From: CAUZWH01 sp965247665
GTDB taxonomy: Bacteria > Pseudomonadota > Alphaproteobacteria > SHVV01
NCBI GenBank assembly: GCA_965247665.1
Contig: CBDFHH010000002.1
Span: forward strand, 558,001 to 622,000
Length of the DNA stretch: 64,000 nt
Reading direction: 5' to 3'
A model generated the notes under the pieces. It made no database searches. It was given only the letters and a program-made list of their open reading frames with translations, and was not told the origin of the DNA. Positions 35,784 through 44,736 of the stretch are shown here, one piece after another (the first letter of the stretch is position 1; every line of letters begins with the position of its first letter). The position numbers and the translations under genes were made by a program.

Positions 35784-36914
35784 ATGAAACTTTCGGCGTG
35801 GACCAAACCGATTCTGTTCGCGACCCTTCTGTTTGTGGCACCGCTACTGATGCCGCCGACTCTGACCGCTCCGAGTGGAGGCGAGGCGCAAGCGGCGGAG
35901 AAGATCAAGTGGCGTTTCCCCGTTTCGTGGGGAACCGGCTTCCGGTTGTTCAGTGACATCGGCGAACGTATCGTCGACAACGTCAATACCGCCTCGGGGG
36001 GCCGCCTCGAATTGGAGCTGTTCTGGGCCGGTGAGTTGGTGCCGGGCGGGCAAGTTCTGGATGCAGTATCCAGCGGTGCTGCCGAGGCTGGCTGGACCTC
36101 GGCGATCTACTACAAAGGCAAGAACATTGCCTTGGCGGCCATGGCTGAAATCCCGTTCGGTCCCGAACTTGAGGCGTATGAGGGCTGGTACCTGTTTGGC
36201 GGGGGTCTGGAGTTGCTCCAGAAGCTGATGGACAAATTCGAGGTTCACGCGGTCGCTCCATGCGGCGGCGCCGCCGAGGAGTTCTCGAACTGGTTCAAGT
36301 TCGAGGTCACCGGACCCGAGAGCATAAAGGGAAAGAAGCTCCGCTACAGCGGTCTGGGCGGAAACGTCATGAACAACGCAGGAGCCGAGGTCATAATGAT
36401 GCCCGGGTCCGAAGCCTATCTCGCGATGGATCGAGGACTCCTGGAAGGCGGTGAGTGGTGCTGTCCCTATTCGGACACAACCGCGGGATTCCATGAAGTG
36501 GCCGACTACTTGTACTATCCCGGCTGGCATCAGCAGGGGGATCCCCTGGTCCTCATCGTGAATCAGAAAGCCTGGGATGCTCTACCCCCCGATCTGCAGC
36601 GGATCGTGGAGATGGCGTGCATGGACGCATCCTTGTACAACGCGTTGGAGTGGCGCTCGTTCCAGGGCGAGGGCTTCAAGATCCTGAAGAAAAAAGGAAC
36701 AAAAATAAAGCGATACCCTCAAGAGTATCTCGACTTCATTCGCCAGAAGACTAAGGAAACAATGGCTCAATTGAGCGCCGAGAGCGAGGAATTTGCGGAA
36801 GTCTACAACTCGTTCAAGGACTTCTACGTCAATCATTGGGGTCCTTGGCGGGAAGTGGCTCCGCTGTTTCCCGAGGACGTCCTCTGGCACGACGAGGTTC
36901 CGCAGTGGGAGTAG
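35784..36914 (+). CDS. TRAP transporter binding protein (mannitol/chloroaromatic DctP subfamily)
   Basis: Periplasmic substrate-binding protein, 376 residues, from the ATG with GGGAGGAG six bases upstream. Signal peptide to about residue 38 (ends SGGEAQAAE). Seen: WRFPVSWGTGFRLFSDIGER, GELVPGGQVLDAVSSGAAEA, KGKKLRYSGLGGNVMNNAGA and LIVNQKAWDALPPDLQRIVE. This pattern matches the DctP branch annotated for mannitol/chloroaromatic compounds (FcbT1-like) rather than C4-dicarboxylate DctP. Its permease is not adjacent; the fused DctQM at 44737 is of the matching branch and is the probable partner. Confidence 0.88.
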   Translation: MKLSAWTKPILFATLLFVAPLLMPPTLTAPSGGEAQAAEKIKWRFPVSWGTGFRLFSDIGERIVDNVNTASGGRLELELFWAGELVPGGQVLDAVSSGAAEAGWTSAIYYKGKNIALAAMAEIPFGPELEAYEGWYLFGGGLELLQKLMDKFEVHAVAPCGGAAEEFSNWFKFEVTGPESIKGKKLRYSGLGGNVMNNAGAEVIMMPGSEAYLAMDRGLLEGGEWCCPYSDTTAGFHEVADYLYYPGWHQQGDPLVLIVNQKAWDALPPDLQRIVEMACMDASLYNALEWRSFQGEGFKILKKKGTKIKRYPQEYLDFIRQKTKETMAQLSAESEEFAEVYNSFKDFYVNHWGPWREVAPLFPEDVLWHDEVPQWE

Positions 36915-36959
36915 CGGCATAGCAAGCCTTCCCACCTGACGCGTATCAATCCGGTGAGT

Positions 36960-36996
36960 GTCAGCGCTGGCATGACCAGAGTATGCCGGCGCTGAC
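36960..36996. terminator. strong hairpin after the TRAP binding-protein gene
   Basis: GTCAGCGCTGGCAT and ATGCCGGCGCTGAC pair over 14 positions with one mismatch, around a 9-base loop, 46 bases after the stop codon. No T tract follows (CTATTCC), so it may be a weak terminator or an mRNA-stabilising hairpin that keeps the binding-protein message more abundant than downstream genes. Confidence 0.5.
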
Positions 36997-37130
36997 CTAT
37001 TCCATCTGCTTTCGCGATGCCATACGAGCTTGTCCAAGTGAACGGCCGAGTTGGCCTGGAGGCAACTCTTGGGCGAGCCGCCCGCGGGTAGGTCGTCAAG
37101 TCGCTGTTTCAATCGCCGGGAGATGCGACG

Positions 37131-38219
37131 GTGATCATAGATAACCATCTGCATGCGTTTCCGAATCAAGCTGATTCGGCCGGATATTCCGACGCCGAGA
37201 CCTATGCCCGTCTGCAGCAGCGACTGGTACCCCGGACCTGGGGGCGGATGCTGAGTAGCCATGCGGATCCCAAGTACATTCCAGAACCGGACGAGGATGT
37301 CGATTTCACCGTAGGGAATTACGGGCGTTGGGAGTGGCGCAAGCACGGGGAGGACTGCTGGGTCCAGCGGTTTCCCGAGACAATGCAGCAGATCGAGCAC
37401 CCCCCCGAGCAAATGCTGGCTCACATGGACTCCGTTGGCATCGATATGGGGGTGATTCAGGCCGTATACATGGAGCCCAACTATGGCCGCGAGGTGTACA
37501 TCGCCGATTGCATCAAGAGGTGGAACGATCGATTCATCGGCACCTTGAACTTGGAGTACGACCTTGCCAAGAGCGACGAACACCTCTTTGGAGAAGTCAG
37601 GAAGCTGACCCACGCGGTGGAGGAGCTAGGGTTCAAGGGGCTGTACAACCCTGTGCGTAAAGGCCAGCCAGTAGACGACCCCCGATGCGATCTCCTCTGG
37701 AAGGAGGTGAGCCGCCTCGACATTCCCGTGTTCATCCAGACTGGCTACAACTCCAAGCAGGATTATTTGACGGAGATTGCGCGCATCGTAGACGTTTGCC
37801 AGAGATATCCTGAGATCAACGTCTTGGATAACTGCCTGGGTGGAAACGTACGTCATCCCGACCACCCCGAGTATGTGGATAATCCCAGAGAGCTGTTTCC
37901 CCTCCTTGAACTGGGCAACTTCTATATTGAGGTAGGGTACGTCCTCGCTTTTGAGGATTGGGACGTCTGGGGGAGGGATTCCGAGTATCCATATCCTCTG
38001 CACGAACAGATTGTCAGGGTTCTTTACGAGCATTTTGGCGCACGGTGTTTGCTATGGGCCTCGGACATGCCTTTCACCCTGAGAACGTGCACGTATAGAC
38101 AATGCTTGGACGCCGTAAGGCTTCACACCGAGTTTATGGCCGCGGATGACCGAAAACTGATTCTGGGGGAAAACGCAGCCCGGTTATATAAAGTCAATGG
38201 CTCGGTTGCCGAGGGCTAG
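37131..38219 (+). CDS. amidohydrolase family protein
   Basis: TIM-barrel metal-dependent hydrolase of the amidohydrolase_2 type, 362 residues, GTG start. Seen: HxH in IIDNHLHAFP (residues 6-8), the Glu/His region EVSRLDIPVFIQTG (about 195), NVLDNCLGGNVRHPDH (about 230) and the final metal-site Asp in LLWASDMPFTLRTC (about 307). One of the canonical His positions seems replaced by Asn-Cys, so activity cannot be assumed. Codon use is less GC-rich than in the first 35 kb, like its neighbours. It lies between the TRAP binding protein and the UGSC pair on the same strand and probably acts on the imported compound. Confidence 0.75.
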   Translation: MIIDNHLHAFPNQADSAGYSDAETYARLQQRLVPRTWGRMLSSHADPKYIPEPDEDVDFTVGNYGRWEWRKHGEDCWVQRFPETMQQIEHPPEQMLAHMDSVGIDMGVIQAVYMEPNYGREVYIADCIKRWNDRFIGTLNLEYDLAKSDEHLFGEVRKLTHAVEELGFKGLYNPVRKGQPVDDPRCDLLWKEVSRLDIPVFIQTGYNSKQDYLTEIARIVDVCQRYPEINVLDNCLGGNVRHPDHPEYVDNPRELFPLLELGNFYIEVGYVLAFEDWDVWGRDSEYPYPLHEQIVRVLYEHFGARCLLWASDMPFTLRTCTYRQCLDAVRLHTEFMAADDRKLILGENAARLYKVNGSVAEG

Positions 38220-38608
38220 GGCGCCCGGACGAAGCTCGTAATTAGAAACCCCATATACAAGCCTTAGCGAAGAATTGGTGATGCGGTGATGTGGCGTGCC
38301 AAGTCGGTCGAAGAGTTGCCGCCGTGGCTGTATCTCGAGGACATCTCGACGGGCAATAGCGTGCACGGCTACAGACTGCCTCCACTCCAGACCATCGTGC
38401 CTCACTGCGGCCAACGATCCGTCCGTGTTGAAGGGCTAAGGGACCGCTTGCCGCTCACCAAGCTACGCGAATGGGCTAAAATAGGGATTAGTGCCAAAAC
38501 CTGGGGCAGGCCAACTTCACATCACCCCATCACCAGCTTTCAGCCATAGTCGTTGGCATACATAGTCGTTGGCATACATCACACATGTGTTGATCGCGAG
38601 GGCGCGAA

Positions 38609-39640
38609 ATGCCGGGTATGAGCTTCTCCTCTCCCCGCTACAGATTCTCCGACTGGGAAGAGGCTCAGGAGTATCACCATTCCCAGGGAATGACCGATGG
38701 GCTGCCCATAGTCCCTCCCACCGAGGACGGCGTGCGGCGAATGCTGGAGTACATGAACCTTCAACCCTCTGACGTTGTTGCCAGGGAGGAGACTAGAGGA
38801 AAAATCTTCTCAGCCGAGAAGGTGGCTATCAACGCGGTCATGGCTGGCTGCAAGCCAGAATACATGCCTGTCGTGGTGGCAGCCGTCGAGGCTATGACCG
38901 AGAGCCCCCTCAACCTGCATTCAATAACCACCTGCACCGACGGTGCAGCCATTCTAGCCGTGGTGAGCGGCCCCATTGCCGGCGAGTTGGCCATAAACTC
39001 CGGCGCCGGGATGATGGGCCATGGTTGTCGGGCCAATGCCACCATCGGGAGAACCCTGGGGCTCCTCAAGAGCAATGTGTACGGCTCCGTGCCCCAGGAA
39101 ATGGACAAGAGCACCTTCGGCTTTCCCGGCAAATTCGGCTTTTGTTTTGCCGAAGATGACGACGCTCTGCCTTGGGAGCCGCTACGGGTGGACAGAGGGT
39201 TTGCCAGCGAGTCCAGCACCGTGACGGTGTTCGCCGCCGAATCGCCCATGAACCTGATGGTGCATAACACAGGCCGACCCGAGGAAATCCTGACCGCTGT
39301 TGCCGATGGCCTACTAGGTTTGGGATATTTCCGCGCGGAGTTAATGTTGGTGATCGCGCCGGAACTCCTGAACCACTTGGGACGGACGGGGTGGAGCAAG
39401 CCGCAGGTGAAAGCGTTCATCCTTCGGAAGGCCCGGCGCACGGTCGGAGAGTGGAATACTTGGCACCGACTCGAGAATCTCTATGAGAACGAAGACCCTG
39501 ACAGATCGTTGCCCGTGGTGCAAAGTGCGAACCGCATCATGATCGTGGGTGCTGGAGGTAGCGCCGGCGCTTACGTGTCGCTCATCGCCTCATGGGGCGG
39601 AAGCCTGGCTGTCACCAAGGAGATCAAGAGCAGGAGATAG
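38609..39640 (+). CDS. uncharacterised partner of UGSC-family protein
   Basis: Protein of 343 residues of unknown function. The N-terminal signature WEEAQEYHHSQGMTDGLPIV followed by PPTEDGV is one I recall from a widespread uncharacterised family found beside UGSC proteins. Other visible features: Gly-rich SGPIAGELAINSGAGMMGHG (about 125-145), RANATIGRTLGLLKSNVYG, FGFCFAEDDDALPWEPL and a C-terminal MIVGAGGSAGAYVSLIASWG that looks like a nucleotide- or cofactor-binding turn. No signal peptide or membrane span. Its stop is three bases before the UGSC gene start, so the two are made together and probably form a complex. No function is proposed. Confidence 0.7.
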   Translation: MPGMSFSSPRYRFSDWEEAQEYHHSQGMTDGLPIVPPTEDGVRRMLEYMNLQPSDVVAREETRGKIFSAEKVAINAVMAGCKPEYMPVVVAAVEAMTESPLNLHSITTCTDGAAILAVVSGPIAGELAINSGAGMMGHGCRANATIGRTLGLLKSNVYGSVPQEMDKSTFGFPGKFGFCFAEDDDALPWEPLRVDRGFASESSTVTVFAAESPMNLMVHNTGRPEEILTAVADGLLGLGYFRAELMLVIAPELLNHLGRTGWSKPQVKAFILRKARRTVGEWNTWHRLENLYENEDPDRSLPVVQSANRIMIVGAGGSAGAYVSLIASWGGSLAVTKEIKSRR

Positions 39641-39643
39641 TTC

Positions 39644-40186
39644 ATGGACCGGATGAATGAGGAATTGGTTACCTTGGACCCCCGTGACACCGGAACCGGG
39701 AAAAGCCCCGGCATAGCGCCCAGGCCGGTGAGTCTGGACGGCAAGGTCATCGGGCTGCTTTCCAACAACAAATTCAAGTCAGACATTCTCCTGCGTGACA
39801 TCGCCGACCTGGTGAAGGAGAAATACTCCATCCAGAACACGGTGGAGGCCCGGAAGAGCGACAACCGCTACACCGCTCCTCAAGACATGCTGGAGGACCT
39901 GGCATCCCGATGCGATGTGGTCATTATCGCGGTCGGCGACTGCGGAAGCTGTGTGTCGTGCAGTACGGTTGACTCGCTGGAGCTGGAAAAGAAGGGTGTT
40001 CCATCTGTCGTGGTAGTCACCAAGCCCTTCGTCTCCCAGGGGAAAGCCATGGCCAAGATCAAGGGGGTGCCCGACTACGAGTATGCCTTGGTTGACCATC
40101 CCATCGGCAGCTTAGCTATGGAGGAGCTGCAGGACCGGGCAGCAGTCGCGCTGCCGCAGGTCTTGCATCAGTTGGTATCCTACTAG
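39644..40186 (+). CDS. UGSC-family protein, cysteine form
   Basis: Protein of 180 residues of the UGSC family, whose members carry Sec-Gly-Ser-Cys or Cys-Gly-Ser-Cys in a redox-like site. Here AVGDCGSCVSCSTVDSLELE gives Cys100-Gly-Ser-Cys103 plus Cys106. The codon at position 100 is TGC, not TGA, so this is the cysteine form. The N-terminal part has a Rossmann-like strand GKVIGLLSNNKFKSD, the middle CDVVIIAVGD, and the C-terminus the conserved YEYALVDHPIGSL. A good AGGAG site precedes the ATG. The reaction is unknown; a thiol redox role is inferred from the motif and from the thioredoxin-reductase-like gene at 41984-42946. Confidence 0.78.
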   Translation: MDRMNEELVTLDPRDTGTGKSPGIAPRPVSLDGKVIGLLSNNKFKSDILLRDIADLVKEKYSIQNTVEARKSDNRYTAPQDMLEDLASRCDVVIIAVGDCGSCVSCSTVDSLELEKKGVPSVVVVTKPFVSQGKAMAKIKGVPDYEYALVDHPIGSLAMEELQDRAAVALPQVLHQLVSY

Positions 40187-40281
40187 CCCGGAACCTGCCA
40201 GGTCACCTCAAGCCTGCTCGCCACTGCCGAGGCCACCCGCGCTTCGCCGACGGCGGAGAACGCGTAGATGGCTTCTTCGCG

Positions 40282-41712
40282 CTAACGCGGAGACAGGCTG
40301 ATCGTAACCAGCCTTTCCTCGCTCATTTCTTCGATGGCGTATTTTGGTCCTTCGCGGCCGATGCCGCTCTCCTTCACGCCGCCTGAAGGCATCATGTCGA
40401 TGCGGCTGCTGGAGCTCTCGTTGATGTGAACGGTGCCGACGCGAAGCGTCTTGGCCGCCCGCATGGCTTTGTTGATATCCATCGTGAAAACGCCCGCCGT
40501 CAGGCCGTAGGGCGTGTCGTTCACACTTTCCAAGGCCTCTTCAAACGACGTGTATGGTACGATTGAGATGACGGGGGCGAAAATCTCCTCGGACATCACC
40601 CGCATATCGGGCCGAACATCCACCAGAATGGTCGGGTGGAGAACGGAGCCATGACGCCTGCCCCCCGCCAACACCTTCGCGCCCTGTTCGACGGCTTCAT
40701 GGATCCAGCCTTCCGCGCGGTCTGCTTCTTGCGAGGCGATCATTGGACCAACGATCGTATTCGGATCGTAAGGATCTCCGACCCTAAGGGCTTCGGTACT
40801 GTTGACCAAAAGTTCCATGAAACCATCAATGATGCTTTCGTGGACGTAAAGGCGTTGCATCGAAGTGCATACCTGTCCGGCCTTGCGAAAAGCAGCGTTG
40901 ATGCAACGAGGCGTTGCCCACTTCAAGTCGGCGTCCTCACAGACTATCGTGCTCGAGATGCTGCCCAACTCGAGCGAGGTACGTCGGAGCCCGACCGATG
41001 CCTGAATGATCTTTCCAACGGCGCTGCTCCCGGTAAAGGCATAAAAGCCGATAGTTTGATTCTCGAATAACCAGGCGCCAATCTGGCTTCCGGCGCCGTG
41101 GACGACATTCAAGTGCCCTTTCGGCAGACCGGCATCGAGCAAAATCCTGCACAGCGCGCGCGCACTCATTGGCGTGTAGCTCGCGGGTTTCAGGACCACA
41201 GCGTTCCCCGCCGCCAGGGCTGGTGCGATCTTGTGAGCAACCGTGTTAAACGGGGCGTTGAAGGGCGTTATCGCGCAAACAACACCAATCGGAACGCGGA
41301 TGGTGAAGCCCAGTCGATGTTCGTGTCCGGGCGCGGCTTCCAATGGGACCACATCGCCGTGTATGCGCTTGGCCTCCTCTCCCGAAAGAAGTAGCGTCTG
41401 AACACACCTTTTTGCCTCACTAACGGCATCGGAGTAGGTAAACCCCGATTCGGCGATGATGATTTGAACCAGTTCGTCCCGCCGTTCGTCCACTAGCGAT
41501 GAAGCCCGTTGGAGGATACCGTAACGCTCGTAAGGACTGAGTACCTCCGTTCGAAAAGCATGTTCCGCAGCCGCAACGGCATCATAGACCTGATCGCGCG
41601 ATGCTATTGCGACTTCTGCAATCCGCTCACCGGTAAACTTTTCGGTCACGGTAAATTCATCAACGCCCGAAACCCATTCGCCGTTGATGAAGAGTAGGCA
41701 CTTTTCAATCAT
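40282..41712 (-). CDS. aldehyde dehydrogenase
   Basis: NAD(P)-dependent aldehyde dehydrogenase, 476 residues from the ATG at 41712, where the family start (LLFINGEWVSG) begins; a TTG at 41763 would add 17 residues. Seen: ITPFNAPFNTVAHKIAPALA, YAFTGSSAVGKIIQASVG for the cofactor, the general base Glu in SLELGSIS (about 248, with Ser replacing the usual second Gly) and the catalytic Cys in KAGQVCTSMQRL (about 282). It oxidises an aldehyde to an acid. It is convergent with the UGSC pair and co-directional with the thioredoxin-reductase-like gene about 270 bases upstream. Confidence 0.88.
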   Translation of the reverse strand: MIEKCLLFINGEWVSGVDEFTVTEKFTGERIAEVAIASRDQVYDAVAAAEHAFRTEVLSPYERYGILQRASSLVDERRDELVQIIIAESGFTYSDAVSEAKRCVQTLLLSGEEAKRIHGDVVPLEAAPGHEHRLGFTIRVPIGVVCAITPFNAPFNTVAHKIAPALAAGNAVVLKPASYTPMSARALCRILLDAGLPKGHLNVVHGAGSQIGAWLFENQTIGFYAFTGSSAVGKIIQASVGLRRTSLELGSISSTIVCEDADLKWATPRCINAAFRKAGQVCTSMQRLYVHESIIDGFMELLVNSTEALRVGDPYDPNTIVGPMIASQEADRAEGWIHEAVEQGAKVLAGGRRHGSVLHPTILVDVRPDMRVMSEEIFAPVISIVPYTSFEEALESVNDTPYGLTAGVFTMDINKAMRAAKTLRVGTVHINESSSSRIDMMPSGGVKESGIGREGPKYAIEEMSEERLVTISLSPR

Positions 41713-41983
41713 TCGCGTGCCCTGTGATGTTTCTGTCACTTCACGAGTGGCATTGCCGAGCAAATCCGTGTCTGCCGGAGATGTTTAGGGCGACGCCGGA
41801 GGTCTTCTTTGGAAGAACGACGATACAGTATGTCATTCACACTTCTCGGAAGCAGGTAGGGTGGAGTTCGTGGACCGACAAGTCCGGACCTCGTGCCGGA
41901 TCGCTAGTCCCGCAACAACCAAGACCACGCGCGTTGCCCGGCTTCTGCCCGGGCGTACACCGATGCGGAAGCATGCTGACAAC

Positions 41984-42946
41984 TCATTCAAGCTGCGATT
42001 GCCGCTGCCGTTTCTCAATATACCGATGGGCTGCGATAGCGGCTGTCGCGCCGTCTCCTGCCGCGCTTACCAACTGAGCAGCAGAACTCTGTCTTATGTC
42101 ACCCGCAGCGAAGAGACCATCTACAGCCGTTCTCATCCAAATATCGGTAGGGATGTGGCCCGCATTGTCTAGAGGCAACAAGTCTTTGAGGTATTCAGAG
42201 TTGGGTTCGAGACCAACAAATATAAAGACGCCGGATAGGTCAATTCGGGACGATCTACCGGAGATCGCATCTGTAATGCTGAGTCCTTCTACTTTTGTTT
42301 CACCCAGAATGGCGTCAACAGTTGTATTCCACCGTGCTTCTATCTTGTCATGGATCGATACACGGTCTTGCAGCACTTTCTTACCGCTGAATTTTTTTCC
42401 TCTGTGAAACAAGATAACGTGCGAGGCGTACTCAGTGAGCACCAATGCCTCATCAAGGGCGGAATCGCCGCCGCCTACCACGCCGACAACTTGATCCGTG
42501 AAAAAGCTGCCGTCGCAACTGGCGCAATATGAAACGCCCGCTCCGAAAAGGCCCTCTTCACCTGGGATGCCGAGCTTTCTCAGGGTGGAACCTCCTGCAA
42601 TAATGACCGTCTTGGATAGATACTCGCCGTCGTGGGCATTAATTCTCCACCGGGTGTCTTTTTCCGGCTGAACATCTTTTACTTCGTCTAGCTGTATTTC
42701 CAATCCGTATCGTGTCGCCTGTTCTTGAACTTGCGGTCCCAGCTCGGCGCCGAATATGCCATCGGGAAAACCCGGAAAGTCCTCTACCTTGTCGGCGTTG
42801 ACAATCTGTCCTCCCGGCATCAACCGCTCAATTAGCAAAGTCTTGAGCCCGGCGCGACAAGAGTACATGCCTGCGGTAAGTCCCGCGATACCACCACCAA
42901 TAATCACAATGTCGTAGCTATTATTGTGCATCGAGTTCATCCGCAT
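41984..42946 (-). CDS. thioredoxin reductase-like flavoprotein
   Basis: Pyridine nucleotide-disulfide oxidoreductase of the low-Mr thioredoxin reductase type, 320 residues. Seen: FAD site IVIIGGGIAGLTAGMYSCRA (about 13-32), PGGQIVNADKVEDFPGFPDG, redox pair VSYCASCDGSFF (Cys141 and Cys144; CASC instead of the standard CATC), NADPH site VGVVGGGDSALDEAL and the C-terminal FAD motif GLFAAGDIRQSSAAQLVSAA. All parts for a working enzyme are present. ATG at 42946 has AGGATTG upstream. The usual disulfide substrate is a thioredoxin; here no thioredoxin gene is near, while a Cys-Gly-Ser-Cys UGSC protein is 1.8 kb away. Confidence 0.87.
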   Translation of the reverse strand: MRMNSMHNNSYDIVIIGGGIAGLTAGMYSCRAGLKTLLIERLMPGGQIVNADKVEDFPGFPDGIFGAELGPQVQEQATRYGLEIQLDEVKDVQPEKDTRWRINAHDGEYLSKTVIIAGGSTLRKLGIPGEEGLFGAGVSYCASCDGSFFTDQVVGVVGGGDSALDEALVLTEYASHVILFHRGKKFSGKKVLQDRVSIHDKIEARWNTTVDAILGETKVEGLSITDAISGRSSRIDLSGVFIFVGLEPNSEYLKDLLPLDNAGHIPTDIWMRTAVDGLFAAGDIRQSSAAQLVSAAGDGATAAIAAHRYIEKRQRQSQLE

Positions 42947-43034
42947 TCAATCCTGTGGGTGCGTTTGAAACCTGAGGTGGCTTCGGTTTGTTGGACAGCC
43001 TGACGGCTTGTTTAAAGTGTATTCCGCTTGTCGA

Positions 43035-43225
43035 TCACGCTGCCAGAATCCCTTTGAATCGATCTCCTTGCGGTTGCTGTTGCGCCTGCGGGGTTTGAAC
43101 GCACGGATTCAAAGGCAAGGCGCGTAGCGGCTTGTCCATCATATCCACAGGCGGGTCGCCGCGGTAGGCCGCGGCTGGGGTTTTCCCACCGAACGCGGCC
43201 TTTCGGTGTTGCACAATCCTGTATT
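43035..43225 (-). mobile_element. IS3-family integrase-core tail
   Basis: The minus strand reads NTERPRS in one frame, then GGKTPAAAYRGDPPVDMMDK and PLRALPLNP to a stop at 43035. This is the C-terminal end of an IS3-type OrfB transposase (the usual YN-ERPH-SLGG-TPAEAY region). It has a frameshift in the middle, and the DDE core is missing. Confidence 0.72.
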
Positions 43226-43511
43226 ACAACACCCATCAGTCTATGCCATTGAAGGGAAGAGATTTTGTTGATCGGGGTGTGATCCACCCCCATTGAAGTG
43301 GTTCATCCTGATGTTTTGTATGAGCATGGAGGAGGACCCTCCTGCCAAGGAAGCGATACTTGAGCTTCTCGATCAGAAGGTCGCGGTTGCAGAGTTCGAC
43401 CGCCCGCGATCGGGCAGGGCACCAGCCCTATCGAGCATGGCGGAACCCTACCGGAAAAGGCCGCTTATGGGAAGCCCAAAGAACCGGCAGGCCATTGTTT
43501 ATAAACGGTTA
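43226..43511. other. region without a supported gene
   Basis: Between the IS3 and IS66 remnants, a plus-strand frame from 43293 is open but continues antisense through the IS66 fragment. Its first 60 residues show no recognisable motif. It is treated as non-coding or as the flank of an IS. Confidence 0.35.
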
Positions 43512-44100
43512 TCATCCTGCTACCTGCGACCGCCAGGTGCGCTGCGGCGCCCGCCAGTCGATCCCCTCCAGCAGCATCGACAGCTGCGCCTGCGTGACGA
43601 CGATCTTCCCGTCCGACGCCGACGGCCACACGAAACGACCGCGCTCCAGACGCTTCGCGAACAGGCATGCCCCTTGGCCGTCCCACCAGATCATCTTCAC
43701 CAGATCGCCGCGGCGGCCCCGGAACACGAACAGATGGCCCGAATAAGGATCCGCCTTCAGCAACGGAACCGGGATCATCCGCCCAATATCCGAACCACGC
43801 GGCACAGCGTTTCCACATCGAACGACCCGCTCGCGCTTACCCGATGACCGCGCGACAACGCGATCTCGATCCGCCCGTCCGACGGTCCAAGCGCCGCCGC
43901 CGGCTGAGACGGTTCCGACACCACTTCGACCGGAAGGGGGACGGCGCGTCATCGCCAACAGTCTCCGGCCGGTAGCGGGGATCGCAGCGTCACTTGAAGA
44001 TGCGGTTGGCGTTCACGTCGTAACGACGAGCCACCTGATACACCGAAACGCCGGGGGCATAGGTCTGCGCCACGATCCGGCGCTTCTCTTCGTCTGACCA
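43512..44100 (-). mobile_element. IS66-family remnant with TnpA and TnpB pieces (copy A)
   Basis: On the minus strand a TnpA-like piece (EEKRRIVAQTYAPGVSVYQV, RRYDVNANRIFK then a stop in place of Trp) leads into FDVETLCRVVRILGG. The usual TnpA-stop/TnpB-start overlap follows. TnpB starts MIPVP but jumps directly to LLKADPYSGHLFVFRGRRGD, so about 33 codons are deleted, then runs intact to its end at about 43512. TnpC is absent. The left side joins an IS1634 fragment at about 44100 without spacer. Confidence 0.78.
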
Positions 44101-44565
44101 GCAGCCAATCCATCGCCGCATAGAAGTCGTCCGCGCTCACCCCTTCCAGCCCCAGCGCCTCGCCGAGCGTCAAGGTCGCGTTTTCGCCGTCGAGGCCGCG
44201 GGCGGTCGCGAGCTTCGATCCCGGCGCCAGAAGGCGCGAGGCGATCAGGGCGACGCAGCTATCACGTTCGGCACTGCGGCGCACGCCGATCATGCGGTTG
44301 AGGCCGAGCTTCTCGAGGGTGCCGAGCACCGCCGCGACATGGCCGTGGGGGTGGGAGCGCAGGATTTCGAGGGCGTCGCCGGCGGCGACGAAGGTTTCGC
44401 CGCGCAAGGCGCGGCGGATCATCTCGACGAGCGCGCCGGGCAGATGGGAGAGGTTGCCGAGGGTCTCGTTCTTGACCTTGCCGCCCTCGCGATAGGATTG
44501 GCGCAGCAGATGGGTCTCGTAAACGCGGCCCTTATACCGGCGTCTCGTGGTAACGACATGGACGG
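44100..44565 (-). mobile_element. IS1634-family transposase N-terminal fragment
   Basis: About 155 residues of the N-terminal region of an IS1634 (IS4 superfamily) transposase: RVYETHLLRQSYREGGKVKN, ETLGNLSHLPGALVEMIRRA, SHPHGHVAAVLGTLEKLGLN and SKLATARGLDGENATLTLGE. It breaks off after YAAMDWLL where the IS66 sequence begins. The DDE core is absent. The fusion of two IS types suggests insertion followed by deletion. Confidence 0.78.
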
Positions 44566-44736
44566 CACTGCCGCGGCGAGCCCCATCACGGAAGACTGCG
44601 GCTTCGAATAGTCACCTCACAAGGGCGGCAAGGCCAGACGCTTACGTCTCGATCCCACTGGAGACAAGATCAAACATGTACTAACTTCAAACCGAACCAC
44701 CCAGTGGGGGCCCGTCAGGGGACAGTGGATTATCTC

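Noticed and set aside
39644..40186. Selenoprotein with in-frame TGA
   Set aside because: The codon at the UGSC first position is TGC, so no selenocysteine recoding is needed.
43293..43847. Plus-strand open frame of 184 codons
   Set aside because: Most of it is antisense to the IS66 TnpB remnant; the first 60 codons have no recognisable motif or ribosome binding site.
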